Below the pieces are notes generated by a model, which was given only the letters and a program-made list of their open reading frames with translations, ran no database searches and was not told the origin of the DNA. From positions 1-64,000 of the forward strand of contig PYER01000006.1 in NCBI GenBank assembly GCA_003017855.1: DNA of 64,000 nucleotides. The letters run 5' to 3'. The translations under genes were made by a program, and so were the position numbers. Positions 1 through 8,535 of this stretch are shown here, in pieces (the stretch's first letter is position 1; every line of letters begins with the position of its first letter). The stretch comes from a filamentous cyanobacterium CCT1. Its GTDB lineage: Bacteria > Cyanobacteriota > Cyanobacteriia > Phormidesmidales > Phormidesmidaceae.

Positions 1-256
1 CCCCCTCAGGCACCACGGTCACCTGCAGCTCAATGGCCTTGCCCAAAATATTGTTGACCACCTGGGTGATGGTGCCCGCGTAGTGCTTCTGCACCCAGTT
101 GCGGGCAAAGGGGTTGGGGGTTGAAATCACCAGGGCGCGATCGCTCAGGGTTTGCGCCTGGGCGGGTTTAATCCAGGTTTCAAACGTGGGGCGGCTCAGC
201 TCCACCTGAAGCTGGCTCAGCACCTCTTCCCACAACCGATTTAGGGCCTGATCCAC
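1..256 (-). CDS. dnaA: Chromosomal replication initiator DnaA, N-terminal part (cut by window edge)
   Basis: Reading the minus strand from a GTG at 256, preceded by a GAGG ribosome site, gives MDQALNRLWEEVLSQLQVEL and continues with the motif FETWIKPAQA and the stretch NPFARNWVQKHYAGTI. This is the DnaA domain I signature (the N-terminal oligomerisation domain that binds partner proteins). Only about 85 residues lie in the window; the AAA+ ATPase and DNA-binding domains are beyond the left edge. DnaA binds the chromosomal origin and opens it for replication. The gene is divergent from def. The frame is open throughout, with no sign of damage. Confidence 0.9.
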   Translation of the reverse strand, partial: MDQALNRLWEEVLSQLQVELSRPTFETWIKPAQAQTLSDRALVISTPNPFARNWVQKHYAGTITQVVNNILGKAIELQVTVVPEG

Positions 257-674
257 GGTTTACCTCTTAAAGAACCGCTGCCCAAAGGCAGACATATCGC
301 AGGGTTAGTCAATCGGACTGCCACCTCTATCCCGCTAGATTCTGACGCCAGAACTGGGCACCAGAATTGGGGTTTCCAAGAGGTGTAGCCGCTCTCCCGA
401 AACCTGACCACAGACTGGAGCAACCCAGCCGTGGTCGCGTCGGGGATCTTTAGGGTACTAGATATACGGCAAAAAAATGTCCCTGATTCTACATATAGCG
501 TTTCGACAACATTGGATCCTGTAGTGCCCCAGTTGAGTCAGGCGCCAGCGGCGGCCTGCTGGTTTATTGAAGCACAGGTACCTGGCTCCTGGGGTCGATG
601 TATACAATGACTACAGTATTTTGATCACAGCCCTGCAAGTAGTCCCGTAATTTGAACCTCTTCGGCCACTGACT
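257..674. other. Divergent intergenic region between dnaA and def
   Basis: This 418-bp gap must carry the promoters of both dnaA (minus) and def (plus). I looked for DnaA boxes (TTATCCACA or TTTTCCACA on either strand) and saw no clear copy, so I do not call an origin here. Short AT-rich patches occur near 455-500 and 600-645. Nothing else is recognisable. Confidence 0.5.
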
Positions 675-1250
675 ATGACTTTGCCCGAGCCCTCTCAGCC
701 CCATCTGCCCGCCGCCCCGGTGCTCACCCTGGGCCACCCGGTGCTGCGCCAGGTAGCTCAGCCTGTAATGTCGCCCGCCACAGCGGCGAAGGATAGGCCT
801 CTGCAACAGTTAATTGATCAGATGCTCGATACTATGCAAGCCGCCAACGGCGTCGGCATTGCCGCTCCCCAGCTGGGCCATGCGCTGCGAGTGCTGGTGG
901 TGGCTTCGCGCCCGAACCTGCGCTACCCCCACGCTCCCCAAATGGAGCCGGTGGTGATGCTGAACCCCCGGCTGATAGCTGCCAGCGACGACTTGGAACT
1001 GGGCTGGGAGGGCTGCCTGAGCGTGCCGGGAGTGCGCGGTCGGGTGCCCCGCCATCGGGTCGTTGAGGTGGAGTACTGCGATCGCTACGGGCAGCCCCAG
1101 CGCCAGGTGTGGGAAGGCTTCGTCGCCCGCATCTTTCAGCACGAAGCGGACCACCTTGAGGGCAGGGTATTTCTCGATCGAGTGCAGTCAGAGACCGACC
1201 TACTCTCTGAGGAGGCCTACCAGGCGATAGAAATTGCCGATCTGCCCTGA
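675..1250 (+). CDS. def: Peptide deformylase
   Basis: Removes the formyl group from the N-terminal methionine of new proteins, a cytosolic Fe/Zn metalloenzyme acting at the ribosome exit. The 191-residue product has all three family motifs in order: GVGIAAPQLG (motif 1), EGCLSVPG with the metal-binding Cys (motif 2) and QHEADHLEG, the HEXXH-type motif with the two His ligands and catalytic Glu (motif 3). Length is normal, with a short proline-rich N-terminal extension. It starts at ATG 675. A short inverted repeat around the stop (GCCCTGAGGCAGGGC) may help termination. The neighbour dnaA is divergent. Confidence 0.95.
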   Translation: MTLPEPSQPHLPAAPVLTLGHPVLRQVAQPVMSPATAAKDRPLQQLIDQMLDTMQAANGVGIAAPQLGHALRVLVVASRPNLRYPHAPQMEPVVMLNPRLIAASDDLELGWEGCLSVPGVRGRVPRHRVVEVEYCDRYGQPQRQVWEGFVARIFQHEADHLEGRVFLDRVQSETDLLSEEAYQAIEIADLP

Positions 1251-1399
1251 GGCAGGGCCTGAAGCAGGAATATTGGTCCATTTCTAAAAACTATCCAACA
1301 GAACCAGGGCTAATCGCAGAGATTCAATTACCCTGAAACCTCTGGTCAGGTCTACCCTGTGCAGATGTTTTTGGCCGCTCTCAGGCCATAGGAGGCAGC

Positions 1400-1762
1400 T
1401 TGAATTCCCATTCCCAGCCCCGCATTGTTCCCCTCGATATGTTGGATACCGACTACGCCAAAATGGCGGCGGGTGAGCCCATTCCTGACGACAAAAAGCA
1501 GCGGCTGGCCCAGGATAGCTACGACTTTACCCGCCTGGGCAAGCACATTGCCCGCTACCGCTACGGCGGTCTTGATCAGCAGGGGCGCGACGACATTCTC
1601 TGCACCCTGGGCACCACCGCCGGGCTGTTTACCCTGGCCGATACCGAAGACATGAACGATCGCCTCCGCCAGACCGGCCGCTTCTACCTCACCCCCGGCG
1701 AACGCCAGCAGGTGATCAATTGGCTTGTCGATGAGTTAGGCGTTGATTTAGAGGCTGAGTAA
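1400..1762 (+). CDS. Small soluble protein of unknown function
   Basis: The 120-residue ORF begins at TTG 1400 behind a good GGAGG site at 1391-1395. The product is hydrophilic and acidic, with no signal peptide or membrane segment. It contains MLDTDYAKMAAGEPIPDDKK near the N-terminus and a C-terminal helix-rich part (PGERQQVINWLVDELGVDLE). I do not recognise a named family. Codon use matches the neighbours and the strong ribosome site supports it as real. It stands alone between def and chlP. Function cannot be inferred from context. Confidence 0.65.
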   Translation: MNSHSQPRIVPLDMLDTDYAKMAAGEPIPDDKKQRLAQDSYDFTRLGKHIARYRYGGLDQQGRDDILCTLGTTAGLFTLADTEDMNDRLRQTGRFYLTPGERQQVINWLVDELGVDLEAE

Positions 1763-1805
1763 GCTCAGCTTCCTCAAAGTAGTGCCGCCAGAACCTAGGC
1801 AACCA

Positions 1806-1895
1806 TTCTTCCTTACCTTCCCCATCCCCTTATCCTCCTCATCCTTTTACTTTCTCCATTTCCTTAATTATCCTCTCCCACTCCCCCATTCCTAC
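1806..1895. repeat. Pyrimidine-rich tract upstream of chlP
   Basis: About 90 bp in which the plus strand is almost entirely C and T, with loose repeats of CCTTATCCTCCTC / CTCCCACTCCCCC. There is no coding potential. It lies 165-255 bp before the chlP start. The mirror-image purine-rich tract near 46657-46720 upstream of the helicase gene is similar in kind. Confidence 0.6.
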
Positions 1896-2059
1896 CTATA
1901 GAATTCTCTCTGGACAAGGAATAGATCGCCGCCCAATCGGGATAACTCAATGTAAACGAGTGTTTCAATCGAGTTACAACCCGTGAGAGTGGCCCAAAAT
2001 GCCCAAAATCCCGTGATACGATTCATCCGTAGCTTTTTGCAATAGTGGAGTAGGCACCC

Positions 2060-3295
2060 TTGGTACTTCGGGTAGCAGTAGTAGGATCAGGTCCAGCAGG
2101 CTCCTCGGCTGCTGAGACATTAGTCAAAGCCGGTATTGAAACGTACCTCTTCGAGCGCAAGCTCGACAACGCAAAGCCCTGCGGCGGGGCGATTCCCCTG
2201 TGTATGGTCGATGAGTTTGACCTGCCGCCCGAGATCATCGATCGCCGCGTGCGCAAGATGAAGATGATCTCCCCCTCCAACGTTGAGGTCAACATCGGCA
2301 GCACCCTCAAGAATGACGAATACATCGGCATGTGCCGCCGCGAAGTGCTGGACGGGTTTCTGCGCGATCGCGCCGCCCAGCACGGGGCCAAGCTGATCAA
2401 CGGCACCGTTCACACTCTTGAAATTCCCACCTCCGAGAATGGGGCCTATACCCTGCACTACACCGAGCACCGCGAAGACGGCTTGGTGGGCGACAATCGG
2501 TCTCTCCAGGTCGATCTGGTGATTGGGGCCGACGGGGCTAACTCCCGCGTTGCCAAGGCGATCAAGGCGGGCGACTACAACTATGCGATCGCCTTCCAGG
2601 AGCGCATTCGCCTGCCCGAAGACAAAATGGCCTACTACGAAGACCTGGCCGAAATGTACGTGGGCAACGATGTCTCCCCCGACTTTTACGCCTGGGTGTT
2701 CCCCAAGTACGACCACGTCGCGGTTGGCACCGGCACCATGCGGGTCAACCAGGCCAAGATCAAGGGCCTCCAGGCCGGCATTCGCGCCCGCGCCGCCAAG
2801 CGCCTAGAAGGTGGCGAAATCATCAAAGTTGAAGCTCACCCCATCCCCGAGCATCCCCGTCCTCGCCGGGTAGTAGGGCGGGTAGCGCTGGTGGGCGACG
2901 CCGCCGGTACCGTCACCAAGTCCTCCGGTGAGGGTATCTACTTTGCTGCCAAGTCGGCCCGCATGTGCGCCGAAACCATTGTGGAGTTCTCCAACGGCGG
3001 GGCTCGAATCCCCACCGAAGCCGACCTCAAGGTCTATCTCCAGCGCTGGGATAAGCAGTACGGCATCACCTACAAAGTGCTCGACCTGCTGCAAACGGTG
3101 TTCTACCGCTCCGACGCCACCCGCGAGGCCTTTGTCGAAATGTGCTCTGACATGGACGTGCAGAAGCTCACCTTCGACAGCTACCTCTACAAAACTGTGG
3201 TGCCCGCCAACCCGCTGGTGCAGATGAAAATCACGGCCAAAACCGTGGGCAGCCTGATTCGCGGTCATGCGCTAGCGCCCACCCGCAGCTGGTAG
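2060..3295 (+). CDS. chlP: Geranylgeranyl reductase ChlP
   Basis: Reduces geranylgeranyl to phytyl groups for chlorophyll (and tocopherol or phylloquinone side chains), using NADPH, at the thylakoid membrane. The product is 411 residues, the usual ChlP length. It opens with the dinucleotide-binding motif VAVVGSGPAGSSAAE, then FERKLDNAKPCGGAIPLCM and RRVRKMKMISPSNVEV, which are highly characteristic of cyanobacterial ChlP. A second FAD motif is GRVALVGDAAG near residue 280. The start is TTG 2060, chosen because MVLRVAVVGSGPAG is the expected N-terminus; a GGAG lies at about 2046-2049. A strong hairpin terminator follows. The gene appears monocistronic. Confidence 0.97.
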   Translation: MVLRVAVVGSGPAGSSAAETLVKAGIETYLFERKLDNAKPCGGAIPLCMVDEFDLPPEIIDRRVRKMKMISPSNVEVNIGSTLKNDEYIGMCRREVLDGFLRDRAAQHGAKLINGTVHTLEIPTSENGAYTLHYTEHREDGLVGDNRSLQVDLVIGADGANSRVAKAIKAGDYNYAIAFQERIRLPEDKMAYYEDLAEMYVGNDVSPDFYAWVFPKYDHVAVGTGTMRVNQAKIKGLQAGIRARAAKRLEGGEIIKVEAHPIPEHPRPRRVVGRVALVGDAAGTVTKSSGEGIYFAAKSARMCAETIVEFSNGGARIPTEADLKVYLQRWDKQYGITYKVLDLLQTVFYRSDATREAFVEMCSDMDVQKLTFDSYLYKTVVPANPLVQMKITAKTVGSLIRGHALAPTRSW

Positions 3296-3347
3296 CCCAC
3301 CTGTAGTCAATTGCGATCGTTCAGTCCTTTCCTGAACCCCTAAACAG

Positions 3348-3382
3348 CTGGCTTTGGCAAAGATTTGTCAAAGCCAGTTTTT
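3348..3382 (+). terminator. Rho-independent terminator of chlP
   Basis: Arms CTGGCTTTG (3348-3356) and CAAAGCCAG (3369-3377) are perfectly complementary, with further CAAA/TTTG pairing inside, and five T residues follow at 3378-3382. It is 52 bp after the chlP stop. Confidence 0.9.
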
Positions 3383-3508
3383 GTTTGCTATTTAAGGTTT
3401 CTTATACAAGGTTGGAAGTCACAAACCTTAGCTCAAAACGGATATTCAGTAGAGGCAAACGACCGTTTCCCCCTTAACCGATCGAGGGTAAGCAACCAGA
3501 ATTTAGTA

Positions 3509-3892
3509 TTATTCCAAACCCAGGCTTTGACGCACCGCTTGCCTGACCTGAGTACACAGGTCATACATTTCATCTGCAATCTCCTCACTGGCAAAAAAGC
3601 CTGGATACCGGACTTCAACAGCGGCCATTGTTAAATCCGTTAAAGCATTTTCCCACTGCTGCCAGGATGGCTCGATTGGGAGCAAAGACTTCAACAAGAT
3701 GCGTAAATCATGGATTTTTTTGAAGGGGATGTCAGATTCATACAAGCGGGCCTTAAAGTACTTTTCGACACATTGCTGAGTGTGAAAACAAACCGAGTCG
3801 TAGTTCGGAGCTGGCTCAGCAGACAGTTCTCGCCCAGCAGTCCTAAAGTCCCCTTCGGCTTTTTCAACCCACTCTCGGGTGAGCGGTTTCAT
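3509..3892 (-). CDS. HEPN-domain protein (toxin-like partner of the MNT gene)
   Basis: A 127-residue helical protein starting MKPLTREWVEKAEGDFRTAG, with SVCFHTQQCVEKYFKARL and KKIHDLRILLK, the pattern of COG2250-type HEPN proteins. HEPN proteins paired with a minimal nucleotidyltransferase usually act as toxin and antitoxin. The canonical HEPN RNase motif R-x4-6-H is not evident; the nearest R to the IHDL histidine is ten or more residues away, so nuclease activity is uncertain. The start (ATG 3892) lies inside the 3' end of the MNT gene, a 29-nt overlap that implies translational coupling. The function is inferred from family and gene pairing. Confidence 0.85.
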   Translation of the reverse strand: MKPLTREWVEKAEGDFRTAGRELSAEPAPNYDSVCFHTQQCVEKYFKARLYESDIPFKKIHDLRILLKSLLPIEPSWQQWENALTDLTMAAVEVRYPGFFASEEIADEMYDLCTQVRQAVRQSLGLE

Positions 3893-4193
3893 GCAAAACC
3901 TTACCTTCTTTATAAATTTCTTGAAAAAAGAAGTCTCCTGACTCTAGCTGTTCTTGAAATTGCTCAGGTGTTCGGGCCAACAAATCGACCGCAAAATCAG
4001 GATCAGTAATTCTCAGAATTTCCGAAGCCTTGCGGAATGGATATCCCTCAAAGGGCAGAATAACCAGGAGATCCACATCAGAATCTTCAGTAGGTTCGCC
4101 GTAGGCATAGGAGCCAAATAGAATAATGCGATCGGGGTTAAACTGCTCGGCGATTTGTCGACTCAGCGCTTCAATCTGCTGCATGTCAACCAT
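3864..4193 (-). CDS. Minimal nucleotidyltransferase (MNT), antitoxin-like
   Basis: A 109-residue protein with the pol-beta-type nucleotidyltransferase motif GSYAYGEPTEDSDVDLLV: GS at the start and the catalytic DxD acidic pair at the end. A third acidic residue may be the D in FAVDLLA. In known HEPN/MNT pairs the MNT protein neutralises HEPN by modifying it with AMP groups; the same is plausible here but unproven. It is the upstream gene of the pair, starting at ATG 4193 and overlapping the HEPN gene by 29 nt. It follows the guaB3 terminator, so it needs its own promoter between 4194 and 4276. Confidence 0.88.
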   Translation of the reverse strand: MVDMQQIEALSRQIAEQFNPDRIILFGSYAYGEPTEDSDVDLLVILPFEGYPFRKASEILRITDPDFAVDLLARTPEQFQEQLESGDFFFQEIYKEGKVLHETAHPRVG

Positions 4194-4276
4194 GGTTTGT
4201 CTCCAGCTGTTTCACCAATTCTGCCATAGCTGCCAATACCAAAACCTGTGGAGAGATCCTAGAACTCATAAAAATA

Positions 4277-4310
4277 ATGGCTTTGGAGAATCTAGATTCT
4301 CCAAAGCCAT
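4277..4310 (-). terminator. Perfect 34-bp palindrome, probable guaB3 terminator
   Basis: A 34-bp sequence, ATGGCTTTGGAGAATC and onward, equals its own reverse complement with no mismatch. On the minus strand it lies 31 bp after the guaB3 stop and is followed by the AT-rich tail ATTATTTTATG. It can form a long hairpin in RNA. Because it also precedes the MNT gene, an operator role is an alternative. Confidence 0.7.
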
Positions 4311-4341
4311 CTCTCAACGGTTGAGTCTTTGTCAGATTTAC

Positions 4342-5529
4342 TTATTTGCCCATGCCTAGCTGCTGAGCCTTCTGGTACACCTTGCCCTCGGTCAGCAGTG
4401 AGGGTGCAATTATCACCTCCACCTGCTGCATTTCCTTGAGGTCCTTGGCTCCCAGTGTGCCCATGCTGGTTTGCAGCGCCCCTAAAAAGTTGTGGGTGCC
4501 GTCGTCGAGCTGAGCCGGTCCACGCAAGATTTGCTCCAGGCTGCCGGTGGTACCCACCTTGATGCGGGTGCCCCGCGGCAGCACCGGGCTGGGGGTCGCC
4601 ATCCCCCAGTGAAAACCACGACCTGGGGCTTCGGCGGCGCGGGCAAAGGGCGAGCCAATCATGACCCCGTCGGCTCCGCAGGCAATGCATTTACAGATGT
4701 CACCGCCGGTTACCAGGCCGCCATCGGCTACGATCGCCACATAGCGCCCCGTTTCGGCAAAGAAGTCATCGCGGGCAGCGGCGCAATCAGCTACTGCCGT
4801 CGCCTGGGGAACGCCGATACCCAGCACTCCGCGGGAGGTACAGGCTGCCCCTGGACCAATGCCGACCATTACGGCGGCGGCCCCGGCTTTCATTAAATTG
4901 AGCGCGACTTCGTAGGTGACGCAGTTGCCCAAAATTACAGGCATAGGCATTTCGGCGCAGAAGGCGGCCAGATCGAGCGGGCTGATTTCTGCTGGCGATA
5001 GGTGCGCGGTGGACACCACCGTGGCCTGTACAAACACCAGGTCCGCCCCGGCTTCGGCTACCGTCTTACCGAAGCGAGCCGCCCCGGCGGGAGTCAGGCT
5101 GACAGCAGCGACGCCGCCACCCGCTTTAATTGCCTGAATGCGCTTGGTAATTAGCTCAGGCTTGATTGGCTCAGAATAGAGAGACTGCATCAGCCCCACA
5201 AACTCGTCTTTGCCCACCGAGGCAATTTGATCGAGAATGGGGTTGGGGTCGTCGTAGCGGGTTTGAATGCCTTCTAGATTCAGCACTCCCAGCGCTCCTA
5301 GCTGAGACAGCCGAATGGCCATATCCACATCGACAACCCCATCCATGGCGCTGGCGATGATCGGAATTTCGCGCTCAATACCGCCGATTTGCCAACGGGT
5401 GTTGGCCAGGCTTGGATCCAGAGTTCTTGGCCCTGGTACCAGGGCAATTTCATCGATACCGTACGCTCTGCGGACTACTTTGCCGCGACCAAGTTGTATA
5501 TTCACGTCCCTCTTTACCCTCTGGGCCAA
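4342..5529 (-). CDS. guaB3: GuaB3-type IMP dehydrogenase family protein
   Basis: An IMP dehydrogenase/GMP reductase-fold protein of 395 residues without the CBS pair of ordinary GuaB. It begins with the GuaB3-like N-terminus [20 protein letters not shown], has the substrate flap region [11 protein letters not shown], and the catalytic loop [12 protein letters not shown] with the nucleophilic Cys at about residue 230. Cyanobacterial GuaB3 has been reported to oxidise IMP to XMP in guanine nucleotide synthesis; that activity is taken from family knowledge. The gene begins at ATG 5529 and diverges from the K+ regulator gene. A 34-bp palindrome follows the stop. Confidence 0.9.
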   Translation of the reverse strand: MAQRVKRDVNIQLGRGKVVRRAYGIDEIALVPGPRTLDPSLANTRWQIGGIEREIPIIASAMDGVVDVDMAIRLSQLGALGVLNLEGIQTRYDDPNPILDQIASVGKDEFVGLMQSLYSEPIKPELITKRIQAIKAGGGVAAVSLTPAGAARFGKTVAEAGADLVFVQATVVSTAHLSPAEISPLDLAAFCAEMPMPVILGNCVTYEVALNLMKAGAAAVMVGIGPGAACTSRGVLGIGVPQATAVADCAAARDDFFAETGRYVAIVADGGLVTGGDICKCIACGADGVMIGSPFARAAEAPGRGFHWGMATPSPVLPRGTRIKVGTTGSLEQILRGPAQLDDGTHNFLGALQTSMGTLGAKDLKEMQQVEVIIAPSLLTEGKVYQKAQQLGMGK

Positions 5530-5683
5530 ACCATTAGGTTAGCCTAGCAAAAAAGATTTCTCGCCGTATAGCCATTGGGCTAGAACCTAGCCAGCCCTAG
5601 GGATACGGTGGTGGGTGATAAGATTGGTCAGGCTCGGGCCAGAGCACTGTTGAGAGCACTATTTTTAGCGGGGAAAAAGGGTT

Positions 5684-6388
5684 GTGAATCTGTCGTCGCT
5701 GACGTTTTTGCGCAAAATGCGATCGCCCAATCGCCAGTTTGCCGTTATTGGCCTGGGGCGCTTTGGCCGAGCGGTCTGCGGTACTCTCAACAACCTGGGC
5801 TACGAGGTACTGGCGGCCGACACCGACGAGCGTCGGGTGAGCCAGGCGCTGACTGACCAGATTGCCGCCCACGCTCTCCAACTCGACACCACTCAGCCCT
5901 CGGCCCTGCGCGAGGCGGGCATTACCGACTTCGACACCGTGATTGTGGCGATCGGCAACTACGTGGAAGAGAGCATCATCACCACCCTCAATCTCAAAGA
6001 AGCCGGGGTTAAAAACGTCGTGGCCAAGGCATCGTCCGAAATCCACGGCAAGCTGCTCGATCGCGTGGGGGCCGACCACGTGGTCTTTCCTGAGCACGAG
6101 ATGGGCTGCGAACTGGCGCGATCGCTCACTACCCCTGGCATCCTCGATCGCTTCGAGATCGACCCCGACCACTGCATCGCCGAAGTAATTGTGCCCAAGG
6201 CCTTCGACCAAAAGACCATTGTTGACCTTGACCTGCGCAACCGCTACGAGCTTACCCTGCTGGCCATTAGCCAGGACAACGACCCCGACAAGTTTGAGAT
6301 CAACCCCAGCCCTGTCACCCGGCTCAAGGCGGGCGGGCTGATGGTGGTAATCGGCAGCAACAAAGGTTTAGAGCGTTTACCGGTATAG
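5684..6388 (+). CDS. ktrA: TrkA/KtrA-type NAD-binding regulator of potassium transport
   Basis: A 234-residue peripheral membrane protein. The N-terminal RCK_N Rossmann domain is marked by FAVIGLGRFGRAVCGTL, an acidic DTDE after strand 2, VIVAIGNYVEESI and GADHVVFPEHEMGCELA; the C-terminal RCK_C (TrkA_C) domain has EVIVPKAFDQKTIVDLDLR. Such subunits gate KtrB/TrkH pores in response to nucleotides. No pore gene is adjacent. The start is GTG 5684. It ends 3 bp before anmK, suggesting co-transcription. The family is secure; the symbol (ktrA rather than trkA) rests on general cyanobacterial usage. Confidence 0.85.
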   Translation: MNLSSLTFLRKMRSPNRQFAVIGLGRFGRAVCGTLNNLGYEVLAADTDERRVSQALTDQIAAHALQLDTTQPSALREAGITDFDTVIVAIGNYVEESIITTLNLKEAGVKNVVAKASSEIHGKLLDRVGADHVVFPEHEMGCELARSLTTPGILDRFEIDPDHCIAEVIVPKAFDQKTIVDLDLRNRYELTLLAISQDNDPDKFEINPSPVTRLKAGGLMVVIGSNKGLERLPV

Positions 6389-6391
6389 CCT

Positions 6392-7564
6392 ATGCGAGTG
6401 ATTGGTTTAATCAGCGGTACCTCCGTCGACGGCATCGACGCCGCTCTGGTAGACGTGATCGGGCAGGGCTACGAGCTCACTCTTTCTTTAATAGACGGGC
6501 TGACCTGGCCCTACCCGGCCGAGCTACAGCAGCAGATTTTGGCTCTCTGCGCCGGCGAGGCCGTCGGCCTGGAGCACCTGGCCCGTTTAGATGACGCCGT
6601 AGCCCACAGCTTTGCCGATGCCGCGCAGGCATTAATGAACCAGGCTGGCCCCGCCGAACTGGTGGCCTCCCACGGGCAAACGGTCTTTCACCGCCCGGTA
6701 GACCGCCCGGCCCTGGTGGGACAGAGACCCATTGAGCTGGGCTATACGCTACAGCTGGGGCGCGGTGCCGTGCTGGCGCAAAGACTCGGCCTACCGACAG
6801 TCAGCGACTTTCGCCAAGCCGATATCGAAGCGGGTGGCGAAGGTGCCCCGCTAGCCCCGGTGCTAGACCTCTGCCTGCTCAGCCACCCCACCGAGCGCCG
6901 CTGCGTGCAAAATCTGGGTGGTATTGGCAATGTTGCCTACCTACCCCCGTGGGATCGCCAGGGCCATCCCCCCAAGGTGCTGGGGTGGGATACCGGGCCA
7001 GCTAATTCCCTCATCGACATTGCTATCCACACCCTGTCGGAGGGCAAGCTCACCTACGACGCTGACGGAGCCTGGGCCGCTCAAGGAACCCCTTGTTTGC
7101 CGCTGGTTGACGAATGGCTGGAGCACCCCTACTTTCTGCAGCCACCGCCTAAATCTACCGGCCGCGAGCTGTTTGGCTGGGAGTTTTTTCAAGGCTGTCA
7201 CCAGGCGGCTCAGCGGCAGGGCCTCAGTTCTGTGGATATTATCGCAACGCTCACGGAGTTCACTGCCGCTTCGGTGGCCCGTGAGTATCGCGCCTTTTTG
7301 CCGGCCCTGCCCGATCGCGTGCTGGTCGGCGGCGGCGGCAGCCACAACCCGGTCCTGATGGCCCGCCTCCAGGCTCAGCTGCCCGATTGCCCTGTACAGA
7401 CCACCGATGCGGTGGGGCTGTCGGCCAGCTACAAGGAGGCGATCGCCTTTGCCGTACTGGGCTACTGGCAGCGCCAGGGCTTTCCCGGCAATCTGCCCAC
7501 TGTCACTGGCGCTAGCGGCCCCAGGGTCCTTGGGCGCGTTAGCGATCCCCTGCTCAACCCCTGA
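6392..7564 (+). CDS. anmK: Anhydro-N-acetylmuramic acid kinase AnmK
   Basis: Cytosolic kinase that hydrolyses and phosphorylates 1,6-anhydro-MurNAc to MurNAc-6-phosphate in peptidoglycan recycling. The 390-residue product starts RVIGLISGTSVDGIDAALVD, a hallmark of AnmK, with VASHGQTVFH, VQNLGGIGNVAYLP and GWDTGPANSLID (sugar- and nucleotide-binding segments) and VGGGGSHNPVLMARL near the C-terminus. Length is normal. The start at ATG 6392 lies 3 bp after the TrkA/KtrA-type gene, so the two are probably translated from one message. Confidence 0.95.
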   Translation: MRVIGLISGTSVDGIDAALVDVIGQGYELTLSLIDGLTWPYPAELQQQILALCAGEAVGLEHLARLDDAVAHSFADAAQALMNQAGPAELVASHGQTVFHRPVDRPALVGQRPIELGYTLQLGRGAVLAQRLGLPTVSDFRQADIEAGGEGAPLAPVLDLCLLSHPTERRCVQNLGGIGNVAYLPPWDRQGHPPKVLGWDTGPANSLIDIAIHTLSEGKLTYDADGAWAAQGTPCLPLVDEWLEHPYFLQPPPKSTGRELFGWEFFQGCHQAAQRQGLSSVDIIATLTEFTAASVAREYRAFLPALPDRVLVGGGGSHNPVLMARLQAQLPDCPVQTTDAVGLSASYKEAIAFAVLGYWQRQGFPGNLPTVTGASGPRVLGRVSDPLLNP

Positions 7565-7698
7565 GCGCGGGGTTATCCTGGCTTGGGGGTTCAGTCTGAG
7601 CAATAGGGCGTATGCTTGAGAAGCACAGGACAAATGACAGCGGGCCAGGCTGAACCAAACAGGATCAAAGGGAATGTTAATGGCTGGGGGAGCGGTGT

Positions 7699-8160
7699 GT
7701 GGTGCATAGCTTTTTAATTGAGCCTGGCCGGTGGACTCTACAGGGCAGCTGGATGGAGCGCGATCGCCTCCCCACCCCGGTCAAGGGCAAAATCTTGATT
7801 GCCTGGAGCCGTGACGACTGGTTCACCATGATTATGAAACTGGCGATACCGGAGGCCCAGCCCGACGAAATGGCGCTGCAGTACCGAGGTCGCCTGACCA
7901 GTGGCGACTGCCAGTATACCTTTGTGCTGCAGCACAGCCTGTTAGGGCGAGTGGAGGGTGAAGGTTGGGTTGCCCCTGACTCGATTATTCAGCGGTACTG
8001 GGCACTGGGCGATCGCCAGCGCCGCACCGGGTTTGAGACCCTTTACCGTCTCGATAGCGATCGCTACCACCTCTCCAGCGGCATTATGACCGGGCACTAC
8101 CTGACCAGCGCCATGGAAGCTACCCTGCACCTGCAGAGCACCCCACCCCTGGGGGGGTAG
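7699..8160 (+). CDS. Unknown 153-residue protein
   Basis: The predicted protein is beta-rich (FLIEPGRWTLQGSWMERD, MALQYRGRLTSGDCQYTFVLQHS, GEGWVAPDSIIQRYWALGD) with no signal peptide or membrane segment, and looks like a small lipocalin-like or beta-barrel fold. That fold guess is mine from the strand pattern and conserved-looking Trp/Gly positions. The start is GTG 7699, followed by a second GTG. It follows anmK by 134 bp on the same strand. I do not recognise a named family. Confidence 0.6.
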   Translation: MVHSFLIEPGRWTLQGSWMERDRLPTPVKGKILIAWSRDDWFTMIMKLAIPEAQPDEMALQYRGRLTSGDCQYTFVLQHSLLGRVEGEGWVAPDSIIQRYWALGDRQRRTGFETLYRLDSDRYHLSSGIMTGHYLTSAMEATLHLQSTPPLGG

Positions 8161-8535
8161 CCGGCTCGCCCACCCGGCGGACCGGCTCAATGCCTGTAAT
8201 GGCCCGTAATGGAATGTACTACAGTGGAAATAACGTCTTTAAGCTGTAGTTGGGCATATTAACTCTATCCCAGGGCCAAGCAGCTGGCCTAACCCTGGAG
8301 AGATATCTGGGTGTACGGGGGTTGATAACCAGTTGCACTGGCCCCTAGGTCAAGTTCAGGGAAGGTGCAAGGCCTTGTCCCATCATCCATTGGTGCTCGT
8401 CGCTGTGGTTGGCTAACCCAGCGGCATCAGTCTTTAGACTCTGCATTCAGAACACAATCCCAGCTCGGCTCGCTGTTCGTCTATTCGTATCGTTTCGCCA
8501 CTGCCCCGCCCCCGACTCTTGGCTAAAACCGTTTT
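8161..8535. other. Leader region of the Ser/Thr kinase gene
   Basis: A 375-bp gap before the kinase gene. It contains an NtcA-like half-site pair (listed separately) and a short direct repeat GTAATGG at 8196 and 8206. I see no ORF with coding character, tRNA, or hairpin terminator. Confidence 0.4.
8206..8245 (+). promoter_or_regulatory. Candidate NtcA-activated promoter
   Basis: GTAATGGAATGTAC (8206-8219) matches the NtcA consensus GTA-N8-TAC exactly. A TAN3T-type -10 element, TAAGCT (8240-8245), starts 20 nt after it, within the spacing known for NtcA-activated promoters. The consensus is short and several chance matches are expected in 64 kb, so this is only a candidate. If real it would place the kinase gene under nitrogen control with a 5' leader of about 280 nt. 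Confidence 0.3.

Noticed and set aside
257-674. Chromosomal origin next to dnaA
   Set aside because: No DnaA-box cluster or clear AT-rich unwinding element; dnaA in cyanobacteria is often not at the origin.
1960-2059. HLR1-type element (high-light regulatory repeat) before chlP
   Set aside because: Only one GTTACAAC half-site near 1973-1980; the second repeat at 2-nt spacing is missing.
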